From positions 11,813 through 75,812 of the forward strand of contig CAZRTJ010000018.1 of assembly GCA_964602985.1 (NCBI GenBank): DNA of 64,000 bases, read 5' to 3'. This document shows, one piece after another, positions 1 through 8,882 of this stretch. Numbering within the stretch: position 1 is the stretch's first letter; every line of letters begins with the position of its first letter. A program made the translations under genes and the position numbers. A model generated the notes under the pieces. That model was not told the origin of the DNA and did not search any database. It saw nothing but the letters and a program-made list of their open reading frames with translations. The DNA is from CAYZJB01 sp964602985. Its GTDB lineage: Bacteria > CLD3 > SB21.

Positions 1-150
1 AATGTGCTGACCAAGGAACAGCGTGACAAGCTGCAAGAAATGAGAATGACGCGTCACATGCGCGTTCATCGTTTTCCAGGCATGCGCGGACGCGATGGCG
101 ACGGATTCAAGATGAAACGCTTTATGATCGAGCGGGACAAAGACCGATAA
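1..150 (+). CDS. C-terminal fragment of an LTxxQ (Spy/CpxP-like) periplasmic protein
   Basis: The window opens inside a reading frame that closes with TAA at 148-150. The 49 visible residues begin NVLTKEQRDKLQEM and are rich in Met, Arg and Lys. LTxxQ is the signature of the Spy/CpxP/ZraP superfamily, small helical periplasmic proteins that act as chaperones or metal and envelope-stress sensors. The start and signal peptide lie outside the window, so localisation is inferred from the family. A strong hairpin terminator follows 27 bases later, so this is the last gene of its transcript. The family call rests on one motif and composition. Confidence 0.5.
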   Translation, partial: NVLTKEQRDKLQEMRMTRHMRVHRFPGMRGRDGDGFKMKRFMIERDKDR

Positions 151-177
151 TTTCTTTTTCTCTCGGTTCCTCCTCGC

Positions 178-222
178 GCCGCAAAAGCTCATTTTCGTAG
201 CTTTTGCGGCGGTTTTTTTTAA
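178..222 (+). terminator. Rho-independent terminator
   Basis: Perfect 12-bp inverted repeat GCCGCAAAAGCT (178-189) and AGCTTTTGCGGC (199-210) with a 9-base loop, followed by GG and eight T. It ends the transcript of the LTxxQ gene and separates it from the aminotransferase operon. Confidence 0.9.
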
Positions 223-264
223 ATTGCCCACGGTATTGCATTCTCAGGAATTTCATTCATTCAG

Positions 265-1536
265 GTGACGATGACGCCTCCCGTTCACACGCGCATATCG
301 ACCATGGCCGCCGGGTTGATTGGTTCGCAAATTCTCGGAATTGCCGCAGACATTCGGGCTCTGGTGGGCCAGGGGAAGAAGATCTGCAATCTCACGGTGG
401 GCGATTTCAGTCCGAAGCAATTTCGGATTCCACTGCTGTTGGAGGAGTCCATTATCCGGCGGTACCGCGAAGGGGAGACCAATTATCCTCCTTCCGACGG
501 AATGATGGATTTGCGAAAAGCCATTCGCGAGTTTTACAAAACGTGGTTGGATGTGGATTACCCGGAATCTTCCATCCTGATCGCCAGCGGGGCGCGTCCG
601 ATCATCTACGGGATCTATCAGGCCCTGGTCGATCCCGGAGAAAAAGTGGTATATCCGACGCCATCGTGGAATAATAATCATTATGTGCACATGGTCGGTG
701 CGCAGGGATGTCCGGTCGTCTGCGCGCCGGAAACTGCTTTCCTGCCCACGCGTTCTCTGCTTGAGCCTCACGTGCGTGATGCCGTTCTGCTTTCTTTGAA
801 TTCTCCCCTGAATCCGACGGGTACAGCAGTCTCACGGGACACGCTGCGGGGGATTTGCGAGATGGTTCTGGAAGAAAACGCCAGACGGGGCCCCGGTGGG
901 CGGCCTCTATACGTCATGTACGATCAGGTGTATTGGATGCTGACGTTCGGCGATACGCGGCACGTGCATCCGCTCGAATTGTATCCGGAACTCCGGCCTT
1001 ATGTTCTGTTCGTCGACGCGATTTCCAAATCGTTTGCCGCGACGGGGACGCGCGTGGGATGGTGCGTCGGTCCCGAGGACGTGGTGAGCCGGATGAGTGC
1101 GATCATCGGGCATGTCGGAGCCTGGGCGCCGCGCGCGGAGCAACTTGCGACGGCGGATCTCCTCGTGAACAAGGCGGAGATCGAAACCTATCACACCACC
1201 ATGAAGCGCGGTATTCAGGAACGACTGGAGAGTTTGTATCAGGGATTGAAGGAAATGCAGACGGCCGGACTGCCTGTGTGCGTGATCCCGCCTGCCGGCG
1301 CGATCTATTTGTCCGTTCGATTCGATTTGTGCGGTCGCACGGTCGGAGGCCGGGTCATGGAGTCCAACGAGACGATCCGACAATATCTCTTGCAGGAAGC
1401 CGGATTTGCCATCGTACCATTTGAAGCGTTTGCGTATGAAGGCGAGTCGGGATGGTTTCGTCTTTCTGTCGGGGCGGTCTCGCCAGAGGAAATCCGGGAG
1501 GCGCTTCCGCGAGTACGAAAGGCCTTGACGGCATGA
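265..1536 (+). CDS. PLP-dependent class I/II aminotransferase
   Basis: Fold-type I aminotransferase of about 420 residues, transferring an amino group between an amino acid and a 2-oxo acid with pyridoxal phosphate. Visible motifs in order: NLTVGDF near the N-terminus, SPLNPTG (cofactor-binding Asn), a YDQVYW segment, and SKSFAATGTRVGW, whose Lys should form the Schiff base; the C-terminus RLSVGAVSPEEI is typical of the family. Substrate cannot be read from sequence; aspartate or an aromatic amino acid is plausible. The start is uncertain: GTG at 265 and ATG at 271 are both in frame, neither with a well-spaced ribosome site. The stop overlaps the next ATG (ATGA at 1533-1536), so the genes are translationally coupled. 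Confidence 0.85.
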   Translation: MTMTPPVHTRISTMAAGLIGSQILGIAADIRALVGQGKKICNLTVGDFSPKQFRIPLLLEESIIRRYREGETNYPPSDGMMDLRKAIREFYKTWLDVDYPESSILIASGARPIIYGIYQALVDPGEKVVYPTPSWNNNHYVHMVGAQGCPVVCAPETAFLPTRSLLEPHVRDAVLLSLNSPLNPTGTAVSRDTLRGICEMVLEENARRGPGGRPLYVMYDQVYWMLTFGDTRHVHPLELYPELRPYVLFVDAISKSFAATGTRVGWCVGPEDVVSRMSAIIGHVGAWAPRAEQLATADLLVNKAEIETYHTTMKRGIQERLESLYQGLKEMQTAGLPVCVIPPAGAIYLSVRFDLCGRTVGGRVMESNETIRQYLLQEAGFAIVPFEAFAYEGESGWFRLSVGAVSPEEIREALPRVRKALTA

Positions 1537-2201
1537 TCGTTCAAGCGGGCACTCCGGCGCCGCCTTTGTCGATCCGAGAGTGGGCGCAAGGCGATCCGAT
1601 GACGCTGAACGACTGCGTCGGGAGAGTCGTCCTGATCGAGGTGTTTCAGGTGAATTGTCCGGGGTGTTTCTTGTACGGATTGCCGGAAGCGGTCGAAGCG
1701 ATTTCGCACTTTTCCAAAGAAGATTTGCAGGTCATCGGACTGGCGACGGCGTTTGAGGATTTCGAATTGAACACGATCGACCATTTGCGACTGCTGTTGG
1801 AGGAGGGCGAAGTGATCGGCGAGACGCGTCGCGCGCTGGAAGATCGGGAGTGGCTGGTGGACGGCAAGTTGCGCTATCGGATTCCATTTCCCGTTGCCGT
1901 CGATCGCCTGTCGCGTCCGACGGACGAGGGCCTCGATCGACAAGTAGACCATATTATTCGACGGGACATCACGAATTACGAGCGATTCAGTTATGGGGAA
2001 CAGGCGCGCATCCGGGATCGCATTCGTCACTTTTTGCTGGGTCGCGAATGGGTGCCGGAGACATTTGAGCGCTACGGACTCCACGGGACGCCGACCAGTA
2101 TCCTGATCGACCGAAATGGGTTTCTCCGGTACAAGATTTTCGGCGCCGATGGCCAAACGCACACGCGCATACGCGAACTCCTGAAAGAATCTCATGCGTG
2201 A
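1533..2201 (+). CDS. TlpA/thioredoxin-like family protein with CPGC active site
   Basis: A 222-residue thioredoxin-fold protein. After a short N-terminal strand it carries VNCPGCFLYGLP, a CxxC redox motif at the expected position of a TlpA/peroxiredoxin-like fold, and a C-terminal GTPTSILIDRNG segment containing the cis-Pro loop (TPT). A helical insertion of about 100 residues between them is longer than in TlpA. No signal peptide is visible, so it is probably cytoplasmic. The ATG at 1533 overlaps the upstream stop (ATGA); a longer in-frame start at 1452 would lie inside the aminotransferase and is rejected. Its 3' end overlaps the next gene by 8 bases. Redox partner unknown. Confidence 0.75.
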   Translation: MIVQAGTPAPPLSIREWAQGDPMTLNDCVGRVVLIEVFQVNCPGCFLYGLPEAVEAISHFSKEDLQVIGLATAFEDFELNTIDHLRLLLEEGEVIGETRRALEDREWLVDGKLRYRIPFPVAVDRLSRPTDEGLDRQVDHIIRRDITNYERFSYGEQARIRDRIRHFLLGREWVPETFERYGLHGTPTSILIDRNGFLRYKIFGADGQTHTRIRELLKESHA

Positions 2202-2454
2202 AAAGACACCTACTGTCGAAGATGTCTTTGTCAATCTGCTGGCCGCGAGCAACGAAGACCCGAAAATCCGCAAATTCCTGATCGCCGTGGTCTCTCTGGA
2301 CGACTTCGAACGGAATTCGCTGGTCAACACGTTTATCACGGAAATGTCGTTGAAGGGTGCGCCTGCGGAATTCATCCGGGCCGTTGCCGCTCTCCGGGAT
2401 GCAACGCTTAGTCAGGAAGTGAAAAAGTGGCTGGACGCAGGACCATTGCCATGA
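2194..2454 (+). CDS. Small conserved-looking protein of unknown function
   Basis: An 86-residue, probably all-helical soluble protein with no signal peptide, Cys motif or membrane segment. I do not recognise the family. It is supported as a real gene by tight packing: its ATG lies 8 bases inside the preceding gene, and its stop overlaps the ATG of the next (ATGA at 2451-2454). Such coupling suggests it is made with the thioredoxin-like protein and the cell-wall enzyme. Function not assigned. Confidence 0.6.
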   Translation: MREKTPTVEDVFVNLLAASNEDPKIRKFLIAVVSLDDFERNSLVNTFITEMSLKGAPAEFIRAVAALRDATLSQEVKKWLDAGPLP

Positions 2455-3896
2455 CGGGGACAGGCGTGTTGACGGCGATGCTCGTGCTTTGGCCGCTGCT
2501 GAAAGATGCGGCTCCGATCGGGATGCCGTCCTATGTCGACTTCTTTAACAGTCGGTACATTATTGTCATTGACCCGGGCCATGGCGGGGGAAAACTCAAG
2601 GACGTCGGTTCCAGCGCCAACCTGGACGGCATCGTCCTGCGCGAGCGCGACGTGATGTGGGAATACGCGCTGCTGATTGAGAAGAAATTGAAAGAACAGG
2701 GATACGTCGGCGTTTTCAAAACCAAAGAAGAAGTTGCCGACTCCACCATGTCCATCTTTGGACGAATGCGTCGGATTCGGGAATTCGGGGCGCGTGAAAA
2801 AAAGAAAGTCGTTGCCCTGAGTTTGCATTGGAATTATTTCGAGGAGCAACCGTGGGTCCGCGGGACGGAGATTTACATCGCCGAGACGCGGAATGCGCAG
2901 AGCCGCAAACTGGCGGAGTTCATCCAGGGCCACGTCCGGAATCACATGGAAATTCACGGCAAAGGATTCAAGAGCAAAGGCATCGTCGAACGGGATTACA
3001 AGTTTCTCCGGGAAAACGACCTGGCCGTTCTGATCGAATTGGGTTTTGCGAGCAATCCCGCCGACCTGCGGCTGCTGATCCACGAGCGTGACGCCATCGC
3101 GGGGGCGATCGTCGAGGGAATCAACGGGTTTTCCTCCTACCTGGAAAAGAATTCCGTCAACCGCGAGGCGGAGGTGGACTCCACGAACCTGTTGGGTCGC
3201 AACGAGTTCTACTCGTTGAACAAAACGCCTTTGGGTTGGAGTTGGCGGCCGGAGCAGATCTCCGCGAAGACGCGGAAGCTGCTGGAAACGCATGACGCGA
3301 TGTGTGATGCCGGAGATTCTGCGAAGACGCTGTACCTGACATTCGACAACGGATTTGAGAACGGATACACCGAAACGATTCTGGATGTTCTGAAGGCTCA
3401 TCAAGTCAAAGCGACGTTCTTCATCACCGGTGCATACCTGAAGAACGCCAAATCCATCGTGCAACGAATGATCGACGAAGGACACATCGTCGGCAATCAC
3501 TCGATGCATCATCTGAGTCAGCCGAAATTGGAATACGGCCAGGCCAAGGAAGAGATCCTGGAATTGGAACGAGCGATGTACGACTCGACGGAATACAAGA
3601 TGTCGTACTTTCGTCCCCCGAGCGGAGAGTACAGCGAGCGCTCGTTGGCGCTGGCGTCCTGGCTCGGCTATCGGACCGTGTTCTGGACTTTCGCCTACGA
3701 CGACTGGGACACGCAGAACCAAAGAGGCTGGCAGTACGCGCACAAGAAAATACTGGCCAATGTTTCCCCCGGGGCCATTATGCTCCTGCACGGCACCTCG
3801 CGCGACAACGCGCAAGCGCTGGATCGTGTGCTGACCGACCTGAAGTCACAAGGATACGAATTCCGCTCTCTCGACGCGATCGACGGAAGGGAATAG
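2451..3896 (+). CDS. Fused N-acetylmuramoyl-L-alanine amidase and PdaA-type polysaccharide deacetylase
   Basis: A 481-residue two-domain peptidoglycan enzyme behind an N-terminal hydrophobic stretch (about residues 5-18, signal anchor). Residues 36-230 are an Amidase_3 domain: VIDPGHGG with zinc ligand His44, Glu65 (LRERDV), His126 (SLHWN) and catalytic Glu196 (IELGFASNP). Residues 290-478 are a NodB deacetylase with PdaA hallmarks: TFDNGFENGYT (Asp299-Asn300), His350 and His354 (GNHSMHH), RPPSGEYSER, and MLLHGTSRDNA. In Bacillus spores the separate enzymes CwlD (amidase) and PdaA (deacetylase) act in sequence to make muramic delta-lactam; here both are in one chain. ATG 2451 is chosen because AGGA lies 8 bases upstream; GTG 2427 is the alternative. 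All expected metal ligands are present, so both halves look active. Confidence 0.88.
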   Translation: MTGTGVLTAMLVLWPLLKDAAPIGMPSYVDFFNSRYIIVIDPGHGGGKLKDVGSSANLDGIVLRERDVMWEYALLIEKKLKEQGYVGVFKTKEEVADSTMSIFGRMRRIREFGAREKKKVVALSLHWNYFEEQPWVRGTEIYIAETRNAQSRKLAEFIQGHVRNHMEIHGKGFKSKGIVERDYKFLRENDLAVLIELGFASNPADLRLLIHERDAIAGAIVEGINGFSSYLEKNSVNREAEVDSTNLLGRNEFYSLNKTPLGWSWRPEQISAKTRKLLETHDAMCDAGDSAKTLYLTFDNGFENGYTETILDVLKAHQVKATFFITGAYLKNAKSIVQRMIDEGHIVGNHSMHHLSQPKLEYGQAKEEILELERAMYDSTEYKMSYFRPPSGEYSERSLALASWLGYRTVFWTFAYDDWDTQNQRGWQYAHKKILANVSPGAIMLLHGTSRDNAQALDRVLTDLKSQGYEFRSLDAIDGRE

Positions 3897-3959
3897 CCGG
3901 CGCCAACGCGGAACGTTGTTTCCTGTGATACCGAATCCATGCATCGGACAAGGCCTGAT

Positions 3960-5417
3960 ATGGACGAGCGACAAGAAGCACATTTTTCCGAGACAGCGGA
4001 TGGCCGCGTGGCGGCCGGCGAGGAGGCGTCCCCGAGGTCCTTGTGGCGGGATATTCGTGAAGCGATCGCCGGGAGCGAGCAGGATTTCACGAAAGGAAGC
4101 CTCGGACGAGCGATCACGCTGCTCTCCATACCCATGGTTCTGGAAATGTCGATGGAATCGCTGTTTGGGATCGTCGACGTATTCTTCGTCTCGCAATTGG
4201 GTCCGAATGCCGTAGCGGCGGTGGGCGTGACGGAGTCCATGCTGACGATCCTGTTTGGAATTGCGATCGGCATTTGCATGGGCACGACCGCGATGGTCGC
4301 GCGCCGCATCGGTGAGAAGGACGAACACGGGGCGTCGGTGGCCGCAGCGCAAGCGATTTGGATCGGCGTTGCCGTGTCGATTCCGATCGCGCTGGTCGGA
4401 TGGTTTTTCACGCCGGAGTTGTTTTCGCTGATGGGTGCGTCTGACGAGGTCGTGCGGACGGGCGCTTCGTACGGGCAGTGGATGTTCACCGGCAATCTGA
4501 CCATCATGCTGCTGTTTCTGAACAACGCGATCTTTCGCGGGGCGGGCGACGCCGCGATGGCCATGCGTGCGCTCTGGATCTCCAACGGAATCAACATCGT
4601 CCTCGACCCGTGTCTGATCCTGGGGCTCGGACCGTTCCCGGAACTGGGCATCACGGGCGCGGCGATTGCGACCAACATCGGCCGCGGAACCGGCGTCTTG
4701 TTTCAATGCTACATGCTGTGGCGCGGACACAGCCGCGTACACATCCACCGGCAGAATTTCCACGTTCAGCCAAAGGTTTTGTGGAAGTTGATCACTGTTT
4801 CCCTCGGTGGGGTTTTTCAATTTCTCATCGCCACGGCGAGTTGGGTCGGACTGGTTCGGATCATCGCATTGTTTGGAAGCTCGGCCATCGCGGGGTATAC
4901 GATTGCTTTGAGGATCATCGTCGTGGCGATTTTGCCGTCGTGGGGGATGAGCAATGCCGCGGCGACGCTGGTCGGTCAGAATCTGGGAGCGGGTCAGCCG
5001 GAACGCGCGGAAAAATCTGTTTGGGTGACGGGATTGTGGAATGCAGTGTTCTTGGGCTGCGTCTCTGTCGTTTTTATCGTCTTCGCGGAGCGGCTGGTGG
5101 GGTTGTTTACCACGGACGCGGATGTTCTGGCGTATGGGACCGATTGTCTGCGTTTTGTGAGTTATGGGTATGTCTTTTATGCGTACGGCATGGTGATGGT
5201 GCAGGCCTTCAACGGCGCGGGAGACACATATACGCCGACGGTGATTAATTTCTTCTGTTACTGGTTATTCCAAATTCCGCTTGCGTATGTTCTCGCCGTC
5301 CCCGCGGGCATCGGGGCCAAGGGAGCATTTGCGGCAATCACCATAGCCGAGTCGATCATCACCATTGTCGGAGTGACCGTGTTTCGCAGGGGGAAATGGA
5401 AGATGCAGAAGATTTAG
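3960..5417 (+). CDS. MATE family multidrug/metabolite efflux transporter
   Basis: A protein of about 485 residues with 12 hydrophobic segments in two repeated halves. Motifs GLGPFPELGITGAAIATN and GSSAIAGYTIALR, and the second-half echo with NLGAGQPERAEKS, match MATE (NorM/DinF) Na+ or H+ antiporters that export cationic drugs or metabolites across the inner membrane. An unusually long soluble N-terminus (about 45 residues) precedes the first helix. ATG 3960 is preferred because AAGG sits 6 bases upstream; ATG 3939 in the same frame is possible. It lies 63 bases after the amidase/deacetylase gene and may share its transcript. Confidence 0.9.
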   Translation: MDERQEAHFSETADGRVAAGEEASPRSLWRDIREAIAGSEQDFTKGSLGRAITLLSIPMVLEMSMESLFGIVDVFFVSQLGPNAVAAVGVTESMLTILFGIAIGICMGTTAMVARRIGEKDEHGASVAAAQAIWIGVAVSIPIALVGWFFTPELFSLMGASDEVVRTGASYGQWMFTGNLTIMLLFLNNAIFRGAGDAAMAMRALWISNGINIVLDPCLILGLGPFPELGITGAAIATNIGRGTGVLFQCYMLWRGHSRVHIHRQNFHVQPKVLWKLITVSLGGVFQFLIATASWVGLVRIIALFGSSAIAGYTIALRIIVVAILPSWGMSNAAATLVGQNLGAGQPERAEKSVWVTGLWNAVFLGCVSVVFIVFAERLVGLFTTDADVLAYGTDCLRFVSYGYVFYAYGMVMVQAFNGAGDTYTPTVINFFCYWLFQIPLAYVLAVPAGIGAKGAFAAITIAESIITIVGVTVFRRGKWKMQKI

Positions 5418-5558
5418 AGATGACAGGGAAAGACACAGTCTGCCGGAAAATTCGTCATCTTTGAGATCGGCGCGTGACGCTCAGTCGCTACATATCATGG
5501 CTTTGACGTCTGGCATGTGTTTTGAGGATATTTTCGTAAACCAAATGTGGAGGAAGCC

Positions 5559-5834
5559 GTGAAGCTTTTTGCGCTATTCCTGTTCGTAATTTTCCTGTCC
5601 TGTTCTCCCACGTATGTCGTGCAGGATCCACCGCTTGACGTTGAGGAGGTCATTCCAGCCCGGCCGCGAGGGGAAGTGATATGGGTCAAGGGCCACCACG
5701 TCTGGAGAAAGGGGCGCTGGGTGTGGGTTTCCGGGCACTGGCAGAAAGCGCGACACGGTCGCGTGTGGGTCGCGGGACACTGGAAGAAGACGCCTCGCGG
5801 ATGGGTGTGGGTCGACGGCCACTGGCGTCGGTGA
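5559..5834 (+). CDS. Small lipoprotein with WxxGxW repeats
   Basis: A 91-residue lipoprotein: a short hydrophobic signal ending in the lipobox LSCS (predicted lipidated Cys), then a C-terminal half made of repeated Trp/Gly/His units (VWVSGHW, VWVAGHW, VWVDGHW). This matches the WXXGXW/YxWxPGHW repeat family found as small outer-membrane lipoproteins in many Gram-negatives; the function is not established, structural or surface roles being likely. GTG 5559 is chosen because GGAGG lies 5 bases upstream (5549-5553); a GTG at 5547 would overlap that ribosome site. It stands alone, facing the converging TSUP gene. Confidence 0.75.
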   Translation: MKLFALFLFVIFLSCSPTYVVQDPPLDVEEVIPARPRGEVIWVKGHHVWRKGRWVWVSGHWQKARHGRVWVAGHWKKTPRGWVWVDGHWRR

Positions 5835-5894
5835 GGGCGGTTCATTCGCGGAATGAGTCGTCGGTTATCCTTTCCCGTCGATGGATTCCCCTCG

Positions 5895-6650
5895 CTACCA
5901 GTGACTGTATCCGTACTTTGCCAGCATCGCCAGACACATCATCACGATGATCGCGCGGAGAAGTTGACGGTTGATCGTGACCAGGATACGAGCGCCAAAG
6001 TGGGCGCCGATCGACTGACCGAGCATCATGGCGACGGCAAGCACCCACACGATCTGACCTGAGAAGACGAAGACGGACACGGATGCCAGATTGGTCGCAA
6101 AATTGAAAGCCTTGGCGCTCACCGTCGACGATATCATGTCCTGGCCGCGGAAGGCCATGCCTGCAAAGGCGAAGAAGGAACCCGTCCCCGGTCCGACCAA
6201 TCCATCGTAGAAACCAATCCCAGGAATGATCATTCCTGCATACGTTCCATCGGACAGGCGGATCTTCCTGGCGTGCGCCGATAAGACTGGAAGAAACATG
6301 AAATACACAGCGATGACGGACAGCACGATCGGTATCGCCCATCGTAGAGACTCCGTGTCCACGAACTGAACGGCGAGTGTTCCGGTCGCCGCACCGGCAA
6401 ACGCAATCAAACAAAGACTACGGATCTCTCGCCAGCGCAGAGAGCGAGAGCGGATCAGGAAGAATGTCGCCGTCGCCGTGCCGACAACTCCCTGCATCTT
6501 GTTTGTGCCCAGAGACAGGAGCGGGGGGACGCCGCACAGGAGGAGCGAGGGAATGGTGATCAAACCACCCCCACCCGCCAGGGTGTCGATGAATCCTGCG
6601 GTCAGCGCGACAGCGAACAGGAAGAGCAGTACCTCCAGAGATGTGTCCAA
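5895..6650 (-). CDS. TSUP family (TauE/SafE) sulfite/organosulfur exporter-like permease
   Basis: A 251-residue membrane protein with about 8 helices. The N-terminal GFIDTLAGGGGLITIPSLL and the second-half GFYDGLVGPGTGSF are the paired repeat signatures of the TauE/SafE (TSUP) family, inner-membrane carriers linked to export of sulfite, sulfoacetate or other anions. The substrate is not predictable from sequence. The start is the unusual codon TTG at 6650; no ATG or GTG precedes the first helix in frame. It converges with the WxxGxW lipoprotein gene and diverges from the ClC gene. Confidence 0.88.
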   Translation of the reverse strand: MDTSLEVLLFLFAVALTAGFIDTLAGGGGLITIPSLLLCGVPPLLSLGTNKMQGVVGTATATFFLIRSRSLRWREIRSLCLIAFAGAATGTLAVQFVDTESLRWAIPIVLSVIAVYFMFLPVLSAHARKIRLSDGTYAGMIIPGIGFYDGLVGPGTGSFFAFAGMAFRGQDMISSTVSAKAFNFATNLASVSVFVFSGQIVWVLAVAMMLGQSIGAHFGARILVTINRQLLRAIIVMMCLAMLAKYGYSHW

Positions 6651-6826
6651 TCAAGAGCCTATGGTCATCGTGTGCGGTACCCGCACCGCCTGAGCGTGAT
6701 CGATTGAGTCGTTGGTCCTGTGCATGTAAGGAACCAGGAGGAGAAGATCAAGTCTGGTCGATGGGGTCGGGCTGATTCATTCCGTTACGGATGATCGGAG
6801 ATCTCCGTGTTTCTGCTGCTGATTCA

Positions 6827-6855
6827 TTGCATTTCCAGTCGAATTCTGCTATAGA
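6827..6855 (+). promoter_or_regulatory. Sigma70-like promoter of the ClC gene
   Basis: TTGCAT (6827-6832), 17-base spacer, TATAGA (6850-6855). Transcription would begin near 6861-6862, which is the in-frame ATG at 6861. The same -35 box occurs before rplM and the Fic gene. Confidence 0.55.
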
Positions 6856-8288
6856 TGTCTATGCGACAGAACGGGTTTTTCGATACCGCAAAGCGCTTGC
6901 AGCGGTGGTTGAATTCCGCCAATCAAAAATTGATCGGACTTGCAGAGATCTTCTTCATGCAGCGTCACACAGACGCCGGATTCCTCTTGTCTGCCGTCGT
7001 GATCGGAATCGCTATTGGGGGTGTGATATCGCTGTTTCACTGGATCATGATCCTGTTTGAAGCGATGTTTCACTATCTTTTTGAGGCCACGGATCACATT
7101 CCGATCGTTCGATTCTTTGCCTTTCCATTGATTGCCGGTCTTGGCGGGCTGGCGGTCGGCATCCTGAATCGCTCGGTGTTCAGACAATTTGGCGGGGAGG
7201 GCATTCCGTCGGTCACGCACGCCATTCACCGGCGGGACGGCCGCATTTCCATCGTGCTGTCCCTGAAGACCATGCTGACAGCGGCTTTGTCCATCAGTTC
7301 CGGCGGGGGTGCGGGACGCGAGTCTCCCACGGTCCTGCTCGGCGCTTCGCTGGGAAGCGGCATCGGACAATTGCTGAGGTTACGCGCCGGCCAGCTTCGC
7401 CTGTTGTGCGCGGCCGGCTCGGCGGCGGCCATTGGCGGCATCTTCAACGCTCCGCTTGGAGGTATCGTGTTTGCGGTGGAAGTAATCCTGGGCCGACTGA
7501 ACCTGAAATCGTTCATTCCGGTCGTTGTGTCCTCCGTGATGGCAACGGCGACGGCGCGGCTGTTTGTCGGCAACCGACCGTTGCTCACCGAGCCGCCGCT
7601 GGCCGTGATCACGCTGAAGGATTTTTTCTTTCTTGCGGTGGCCGGGATCATCAGCGGATGGATGGCCATTTATTTCTTGAGGGTTTTTCGTCTGACGCGC
7701 ATTGGCGTCGGCCGTCTTCTGGAGCCGGTGCCGCTGGTGTGGCGACCTGCCATCGGCGGTCTCGGCGCGGGAACGCTCGTGGCGTTTCTTCCCACGCTTT
7801 TGGAAACGACGTATGATCCGATCAACGACGCGATTGCGGGCAAGGGTGTCTTCTGGATCGCGGCCGCGACATTTCTGGTCAAACCGATTTCGGCCGCCTT
7901 CACATTGGGGAGCGGCGGGGAGGGAGGAGCGTTCGCTCCGGCCATGAAGGCCGGGGCCATGTTTGGCTTTTGTCTGGGGTATCTGTTGAACCTTGTTTTT
8001 CCGGATATTCCTCCGGGCGTGTATGCGATGGTGTGCGCCGCCGCCCTGATTTCGGGCGCCTTCTACGCACCACTGACCGGCGCCATCATCCTGTTCGAGA
8101 TCAGCCGAAACTACTCGATGTTACTCCCGCTCCTGTTTGCCGCGATCTTTTCGGCGTGGATCGTCCACCGGCGCAAGATCCACACATTCAATCCCAATCA
8201 GCGAACGATTGCAAGCGAAACGACGATTCTTGTGTCACCCGGCGAGCGGTCCGAATCCGATCCCACGACCCCCGATGCCGGCTCCTAA
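6855..8288 (+). CDS. ClC-type chloride channel / H+-Cl- antiporter
   Basis: A 477-residue voltage-gated chloride channel family protein with about 11 membrane helices. Selectivity-filter motifs are visible: GGGAGRESPTV (family GxGREGP, with the gating Glu kept and the second Gly replaced by Ser), GGIFNAPLGGIVFAVE and GSGGEGGAFAPAMKAGA. Bacterial ClCs move Cl- against H+ across the inner membrane, often in acid resistance. No CBS domains follow, so this is the short prokaryotic form. ATG 6855 lies inside the apparent -10 box, so ATG 6861 may be the true start on a leaderless message; no ribosome site is seen for either. Confidence 0.9.
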   Translation: MSMRQNGFFDTAKRLQRWLNSANQKLIGLAEIFFMQRHTDAGFLLSAVVIGIAIGGVISLFHWIMILFEAMFHYLFEATDHIPIVRFFAFPLIAGLGGLAVGILNRSVFRQFGGEGIPSVTHAIHRRDGRISIVLSLKTMLTAALSISSGGGAGRESPTVLLGASLGSGIGQLLRLRAGQLRLLCAAGSAAAIGGIFNAPLGGIVFAVEVILGRLNLKSFIPVVVSSVMATATARLFVGNRPLLTEPPLAVITLKDFFFLAVAGIISGWMAIYFLRVFRLTRIGVGRLLEPVPLVWRPAIGGLGAGTLVAFLPTLLETTYDPINDAIAGKGVFWIAAATFLVKPISAAFTLGSGGEGGAFAPAMKAGAMFGFCLGYLLNLVFPDIPPGVYAMVCAAALISGAFYAPLTGAIILFEISRNYSMLLPLLFAAIFSAWIVHRRKIHTFNPNQRTIASETTILVSPGERSESDPTTPDAGS

Positions 8289-8327
8289 CCAGGTCCCTCG
8301 CACACCATTATACTGTGGAAAAATCTC

Positions 8328-8356
8328 TTGCATTGCGGGGGTGCCCGCATTATATT
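8328..8356 (+). promoter_or_regulatory. Sigma70-like promoter of rplM-rpsI
   Basis: TTGCAT (8328-8333), 17-base spacer, TATATT (8351-8356), 74 bases before the rplM start. A strong candidate for the ribosomal protein operon. Confidence 0.6.
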
Positions 8357-8429
8357 GCCGTCCCTTTAGACAAGATGTGTTTGTAGGTTACGAATTAATA
8401 AAGACTTGAGAATAACGGGAGATAATAAA

Positions 8430-8870
8430 GTGAAGGTGACATTCAAATCCACGATGCCCAACGATCAAAGCGTCGATCGCAAGTGGTACATCGTCGATGC
8501 ATCGGGCAAGACACTCGGACGATTTGCCAGCCGCGTGGCCTCGATTCTGAAAGGCAAGAACAAGCCCTACTACGCTCCTCACGTGGACTGCGGCGATCAT
8601 GTCGTGATCATCAATGCCGAAAAGATCCGCGTCACAGGCAAGAAGACGAAATTGAAAGAATACATCCGCAACACGGGCTATCCCGGCGGCCAGCGAATCG
8701 AGACGTTCGAGTCTCTGATCCGCACCAAGCCGGAGCGAGTGCTGTACTACGCGATTCATGGAATGCTGCCGAAAAACCGTCTTGGTTTCCGCATGATCAA
8801 GAAGCTCAAGATTTATTCCGGCGAGAAGCATCCGCATGCGACGCAGAATCCAGAAAATTTGAATTTGTAA
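8430..8870 (+). CDS. rplM: 50S ribosomal protein L13
   Basis: A 146-residue L13, a 23S rRNA-binding protein of the large subunit. The diagnostic segments WYIVDASGKTLGRFAS, KNKPYYAPHVDCGDHVVIINA and LPKNRLGFRMIKKLKIY are all present. GTG 8430 is chosen as start: GGGAG lies 8 bases upstream and the length matches the family; a TTG at 8406 would give a longer N-terminus without support. rplM and rpsI are 12 bases apart, the usual bacterial pair. Confidence 0.96.
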   Translation: MKVTFKSTMPNDQSVDRKWYIVDASGKTLGRFASRVASILKGKNKPYYAPHVDCGDHVVIINAEKIRVTGKKTKLKEYIRNTGYPGGQRIETFESLIRTKPERVLYYAIHGMLPKNRLGFRMIKKLKIYSGEKHPHATQNPENLNL

Positions 8871-8882
8871 GAGGAGCCATTC

